From positions 1 to 6,763 of the forward strand of contig VFKO01000266.1 in NCBI GenBank assembly GCA_009885515.1: DNA of 6,763 nucleotides. The letters run 5' to 3'. Source of the DNA: Rhodobiaceae bacterium. Its GTDB lineage: Bacteria; Pseudomonadota; Alphaproteobacteria; Micropepsales; Micropepsaceae. The first letter of the stretch is position 1; every line of letters begins with the position of its first letter. Below, one piece after another: positions 5,393 to 6,763 of this stretch. The notes beneath the pieces are model-generated. The model had not been told where the DNA came from and did not search any database. It saw only the letters and a program-made list of their open reading frames with translations. The position numbers and the translations under genes are program-made.

Positions 5393-6223
5393 ATGAAGGC
5401 GATCCATTTCATATCCGGCACCCCGCGCTCCGGCTCGACGCTTCTGTCGGCCATCTTGCGGCAAAACCCGGCATTCTATGCCAATATGTCGAGCCCCCTG
5501 CTCGCCATGCTTAACGGCGTCTACAATGCCATGGGCGCGCAACAGGAATGGGCGCCGTTGATCTCCGACGTGCAACGCGCCGATTCAATGCGGGCGCTGT
5601 TCGAGGGCTACTACCGAAGCTCAGGCCCGGACAAAGTCATCTTCGACACCAACCGCGGCTGGTGCGCCAAACTACCGACGCTGGCCTCGTTGTTTCCCAA
5701 CGCCCGCGTCATCGCCTGCGTGCGCGAGTTCGCCTGGGTGATCGACTCGTTCGAGCGCCTCTACGTGCAAAATCCGTTACTGATGTCCAAGATGTACACG
5801 CTGACCAACGGCAACTCCGTCTATGCGCGCGCCGACACGCTGGGCGGGCTTCAGGGCACAGTGGGCTTCCCCTCCCACGCCGTGCGCGAAGCCGTGTTCG
5901 GCCCGCAGTCAACCAAGCTGATCCTGGTCGATTACGAAGCCCTGGCGCGTGAACCCGGCCACACGATGGACCACATCTATCGCACGCTGGAGCTCCCCCC
6001 CTTCAAGCACGACTTCGCCAACGTCGACTTCGACGCGGGCGACGAATTCGACGTCCAGCTCGGCATTCCAGGACTGCACAAGGTCCGCCGCAAGGTCGAA
6101 TTCATAGAGCGCAAATCCATCCTCCCACCCGACATCTTCGAACGCTTCCGCGGCGGCGACTACTGGCGCGACGCAAGCTTCGCCAAACTAGGCATCTCGT
6201 CCTGCACCGTGACGAAGACCTAA
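5393..6223 (+). CDS. PAPS-dependent sulfotransferase family protein
   Basis: Sulfotransferases move a sulfonate group from PAPS to an acceptor such as a sugar, lipid or tyrosine. The 276-residue length suits a single-domain cytoplasmic enzyme; no signal peptide or membrane anchor is visible. The P-loop for the 5'-phosphosulfate is ISGTPRSGSTLL (7-18). The 3'-phosphate site is NARVIACVREFAWVIDSFERL (103-123), with the expected Arg (R111) and Ser (S119) eight residues apart. LVDYEALAREPG (178-189) matches the YExLxxxP motif, and GLHKVRRKVEF (227-237) probably supplies the C-terminal basic contacts. I chose the ATG at 5393 because the P-loop normally lies within the first 10-15 residues; an ATG at 5363 would add 10 and a TTG at 5318 would add 25 residues without family likeness. 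No good Shine-Dalgarno site precedes any of them. The acceptor cannot be deduced; no biosynthetic partners are adjacent. Confidence 0.88.
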   Translation: MKAIHFISGTPRSGSTLLSAILRQNPAFYANMSSPLLAMLNGVYNAMGAQQEWAPLISDVQRADSMRALFEGYYRSSGPDKVIFDTNRGWCAKLPTLASLFPNARVIACVREFAWVIDSFERLYVQNPLLMSKMYTLTNGNSVYARADTLGGLQGTVGFPSHAVREAVFGPQSTKLILVDYEALAREPGHTMDHIYRTLELPPFKHDFANVDFDAGDEFDVQLGIPGLHKVRRKVEFIERKSILPPDIFERFRGGDYWRDASFAKLGISSCTVTKT

Positions 6224-6232
6224 CCGGGGAGC

Positions 6233-6249
6233 GCCGGCATCCTGCCGGC
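6233..6249 (+). terminator. Hairpin just after the sulfotransferase gene
   Basis: GCCGGCA (6233-6239) pairs perfectly with TGCCGGC (6243-6249) around TCC, 10 nt after the stop codon, followed by ACTTTAT. It may terminate sulfotransferase transcription, but the T-run is poor and the sequence resembles a dispersed palindromic repeat of the kind also seen at 5223-5280, so it may be both. Confidence 0.45.
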
Positions 6250-6266
6250 ACTTTATCACTGTATCA

Positions 6267-6285
6267 AAGCCGTAATGAGCGGCTT
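6267..6285. repeat. Short inverted repeat in the spacer before the toxin-antitoxin remnant
   Basis: AAGCCG (6267-6272) and CGGCTT (6280-6285) form a 6-bp stem with a 7-nt loop, 18 nt beyond the larger hairpin. It may belong to the same repeat unit. Confidence 0.3.
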
Positions 6286-6328
6286 GGGTGCCCGCAGTCC
6301 CAGGATTTCTCCCGCACCGAAGGAATTT

Positions 6329-6343
6329 GTGCGGCAGTCGCAC
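6329..6343. promoter_or_regulatory. Small palindrome ahead of the antitoxin gene (possible operator)
   Basis: GTGCG (6329-6333) and CGCAC (6339-6343) form an inverted repeat centred about 27 nt before the antitoxin ATG. Type II antitoxins usually repress their own operon through palindromes in this position. A chance match is possible at this length. Confidence 0.28.
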
Positions 6344-6362
6344 GACGTGATAAGGTTCAATC

Positions 6363-6572
6363 ATGAAAGCAAAAGCGCGCGCCAAACCAGTTGTTCCGGT
6401 CCCCGACCTCACGGATAAAGAGGTCGATTCTTGGGTTCGCAAGAACAAGGTTGCGATCAATTGCGACCTCGCGGTGGCGCGGAAGAGCCTGCGCGCGGGC
6501 CAAGGACGCACTTGGGATTTCGCCAAATTCGTGGCGCGTGCGCAGAAGCGGTCGACAGCCAAGAAGAAGTAA
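6363..6572 (+). CDS. Putative antitoxin of a type II toxin-antitoxin pair
   Basis: A 69-residue, strongly basic protein (MKAKARAK at the start, RSTAKKK at the end). The central part, DLTDKEVDSWVRKNKVAINCDLAVARKSLRAGQGRTWDF, looks helical; the ARKSLRAGQGRTWDF pattern recalls small antitoxins paired with ParE/RelE toxins, in which a helix is followed by a G-x-G-R-x-W/Y-type turn. I do not see a classical ParD ribbon-helix-helix strand. AAGG (6352-6355) lies 7 nt before the ATG. The next gene starts 3 bp after its stop and begins like a ParE toxin, which is the main support for the antitoxin call. Because the toxin is truncated, this gene may be a leftover or a stand-alone anti-toxin/regulator. 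Confidence 0.68.
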   Translation: MKAKARAKPVVPVPDLTDKEVDSWVRKNKVAINCDLAVARKSLRAGQGRTWDFAKFVARAQKRSTAKKK

Positions 6573-6575
6573 TGC

Positions 6576-6662
6576 ATGGCCAAGGTGCTGCTTTCACGGC
6601 AGGCGGCAACCGATCTCGGTGAGATCTGGGACTACCTGGCCGAGCGCAATCCGCTCCGTTAA
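6576..6662 (+). pseudogene. Truncated ParE/RelE-type toxin (first 28 codons)
   Basis: The product begins MAKVLLSRQAATDLGEIWDY and continues LAERNP, which is the standard N-terminal helix pair of ParE/RelE toxins (AxxDLxEIWDYIAxxNP). It then ends with LR and TAA at 6660-6662. Complete family members are about 90-105 residues, so roughly two thirds is missing, including the beta-sheet with the basic residues that act on gyrase or ribosome-bound mRNA. No continuation is visible in other frames before the 3' end of the convergent gene at 6670. It starts 3 bp after the antitoxin stop, the usual operon layout. The toxin should be inactive. Confidence 0.72.
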
Positions 6663-6669
6663 GCGCCGG

Positions 6670-6763
6670 CTAGCCCCTGCAAAACGCCGCAATGTCCCGG
6701 GCGGTGTCGTAACTGATGTCGGGGCAGGCGATCGCGAACAGCTCCACCCCGTGCGTGGTGCCC
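6670..6763 (-). CDS. C-terminal end of an unrecognised gene (5' part outside window)
   Basis: The minus strand has an open frame entering from the right edge and ending at TAG (6672-6670). The last 30 residues run GTTHGVELFAIACPDISYDT and then ARDIAAFCRG. Two cysteines 15 residues apart could pair if the protein is exported. The sequence is too short to assign a family, and it could be a spurious frame, although its composition looks protein-like. Its stop lies 8 bp from the truncated toxin's stop, so the two are convergent. Confidence 0.4.
   Translation of the reverse strand, partial: GTTHGVELFAIACPDISYDTARDIAAFCRG

Noticed and set aside
6188..6583. A 131-codon open frame on the minus strand
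   Set aside because: It is antisense to the sulfotransferase end and the antitoxin, crosses the terminator-like hairpin, and has no domain likeness.

Overview
The window looks like chromosomal DNA of an alphaproteobacterium. The main evidence is a 5-aminolevulinate synthase (hemA, the C4 route to heme, characteristic of Alphaproteobacteria) followed on the same strand by nrdR and ribD, whose sequences have the alphaproteobacterial style. Base composition is GC-rich over most of the window. No rRNA, tRNA or CRISPR array was seen.

Left third (1-2646, all on the minus strand, transcribed right to left): hemA, a short uncharacterised protein overlapping its 3' end (DUF6898-like by recall), nrdR (the Zn-ribbon/ATP-cone repressor of ribonucleotide reductase genes) and ribD (riboflavin biosynthesis, running off the left edge). 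This is a housekeeping block for cofactor and nucleotide metabolism. ribD follows nrdR in the same reading frame, with only 12 sense codons between the nrdR stop and the first ribD ATG.

Middle (2647-5392): an accessory region. A gene-free stretch upstream of hemA carries short direct repeats, one imperfect inverted repeat and, further right, a long REP-like double hairpin (3092-3198). Then comes an orphan Rhs C-terminal cassette on the plus strand: the last ~245 residues of an Rhs core ending in the DPxG motif, followed by a variable toxin-like tail, followed with an 11-bp overlap by a small gene in the immunity position. The Rhs part lacks its N-terminal bulk, and its tail is interrupted by one in-frame TGA (4112-4114). 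Beyond that TGA the same frame stays open for 112 codons, right up to the overlap with the immunity gene, so the toxin appears to be newly broken while the immunity gene is intact. Short motifs resembling REP/RAYT-type mobile sequences lie at both ends of the cassette. The tail and its partner are the best candidates here for something undescribed.

Right third (5393-6763): a sulfotransferase gene with clear PAPS-binding motifs, flanked on both sides by GC-rich hairpin repeats; a small antitoxin-like gene followed 3 bp later by the first 28 codons of a ParE/RelE-type toxin that stops abruptly (a decayed type II toxin-antitoxin pair); and the 3' end of an unrecognised minus-strand gene. Overall the window is a core metabolic operon next to a patch of horizontally acquired, partly decaying toxin modules separated by palindromic repeats.
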